This document shows, in pieces, positions 6,206 through 6,656 of a DNA stretch of 6,656 bases. The position numbers and the translations under genes were made by a program. Source of the stretch: Rhizobiaceae bacterium (GTDB lineage: Bacteria > Pseudomonadota > Alphaproteobacteria > Rhizobiales > Rhizobiaceae). How positions within the stretch are numbered: position 1 is the first letter of the stretch; each line of letters starts with the position of its first letter. The notes beneath the pieces are model-generated. The model ran no database searches. It worked only from the letters and a program-made list of their open reading frames with translations, and was not told where the DNA came from. The DNA is taken from positions 1 through 6,656 of the forward strand of contig JAKISV010000150.1 of NCBI GenBank assembly GCA_021648425.1. Direction: 5' to 3'.

Positions 6206-6656
6206 ATGCCCAGCTATGCGGCTCCGGTGAAAGAAACGCTGTTTATCATCAATGAAGTGCTGAATATTGAGCGTTATCATAACCTGCCCGGGTTTGAGGA
6301 TGCCACACCCGATATGGTCGAAGCCATTGTCGGAGAGGCGGCGAAGCTTTGCGAAGAAGTGCTGCAACCGCTAAACCTTACCGGTGATGCGGAAGGCTGC
6401 ACCCGTCTTGATGATGGCTCGGTAACTACACCAAAAGGGTTTAAACAGGCCTATCAGGCCTATTGGGAAGGTGGCTGGCTGGGCCTTTGTACTGAGGCTG
6501 AATATGGCGGTCAGGGACTGCCTTATATGCTGCAATCAGCTGTCAGCGAATATCTGATGGCGGCAAACCTGTCGTTTGCCATGTATCCGGGACTAACCCA
6601 GGGCGCAATTGCGGCTATTCAGGCCCATGGCAGTGATGAGCACAAACAAAAATGGT
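6206..6656 (+). CDS. Acyl-CoA dehydrogenase with N-terminal AcdN segment (N-terminal part, cut by window edge)
   Basis: The first 150 codons of a flavoprotein that introduces a 2,3 double bond into an acyl-CoA thioester and passes electrons to electron-transfer flavoprotein. MPSYAAPVKETLFIINEVLNIERY and NLPGFEDA (1-33) form the short AcdN segment that distinguishes a family of about 590-600 residues from standard dehydrogenases of about 380. The acyl-CoA dehydrogenase N-terminal helical domain follows (about 78-150), with GGWLGLCTEAEYGGQGLP (89-106) and FAMYPGLTQGAIAAIQAHGS (124-143). The family includes DmdC, the 3-methylmercaptopropionyl-CoA dehydrogenase of DMSP breakdown, but most members have undefined chain-length preference. 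The catalytic glutamate lies beyond the window. AAGGAG at 6192-6197, eight bases before ATG, is a strong ribosome binding site. In related genomes thiolase and 3-hydroxyacyl-CoA dehydrogenase genes often follow. Confidence 0.93.
   Translation, partial: MPSYAAPVKETLFIINEVLNIERYHNLPGFEDATPDMVEAIVGEAAKLCEEVLQPLNLTGDAEGCTRLDDGSVTTPKGFKQAYQAYWEGGWLGLCTEAEYGGQGLPYMLQSAVSEYLMAANLSFAMYPGLTQGAIAAIQAHGSDEHKQKW

Overview
The window looks like ordinary chromosome from an alphaproteobacterium of moderate G+C content. Three things suggest this: a PodJ-type polarity protein (cytoplasmic coiled coil, one membrane helix, Sel1 repeats, peptidoglycan-binding tail), a TTAA-N7-TTAA CtrA-type box upstream of it, and a MerR regulator next to an AcdN-type acyl-CoA dehydrogenase. 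I see no mobile element, CRISPR array, tRNA or rRNA.

Layout, left to right. Positions 1-478 (minus strand) hold the N-terminal 159 codons of an FAD-dependent aromatic-CoA monooxygenase of the salicylyl-CoA 5-hydroxylase / 2-aminobenzoyl-CoA monooxygenase type, cut by the window edge. An AT-rich gap with short palindromes follows, then a complete ferredoxin/flavodoxin-NADP+ reductase (fpr, minus, 574-1389). Its upstream region has a perfect 12-bp palindrome lying over the best -10 box. Positions 1516-5115 (minus) encode the 1199-residue PodJ-like protein, which dominates the window. A 367-bp divergent intergenic region (5116-5482) separates it from the rightward genes and carries the CtrA-type box, a 68-bp imperfect nested inverted repeat and a short dyad touching the next ribosome binding site. 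On the plus strand come a cysteine-free MerR regulator (5483-5917), a 288-bp gap with a TTTACG-N4-CGTAAA operator-like dyad, and the start of an acyl-CoA dehydrogenase (6206 to the window end).

Functionally there are two themes. The MerR gene and the acyl-CoA dehydrogenase probably form a regulator-target pair in acyl-CoA (fatty-acid, branched-chain or methylmercaptopropionate-like) catabolism. The monooxygenase at the other end also acts on CoA thioesters, of aromatic acids. The PodJ-like protein is a cell-pole or cell-envelope organiser and fpr is housekeeping redox; neither has an evident functional link to the catabolic genes. The most interesting parts are the intergenic regulatory structures and the domain layout and composition of the PodJ-like protein. 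No clearly new multi-gene system is visible.
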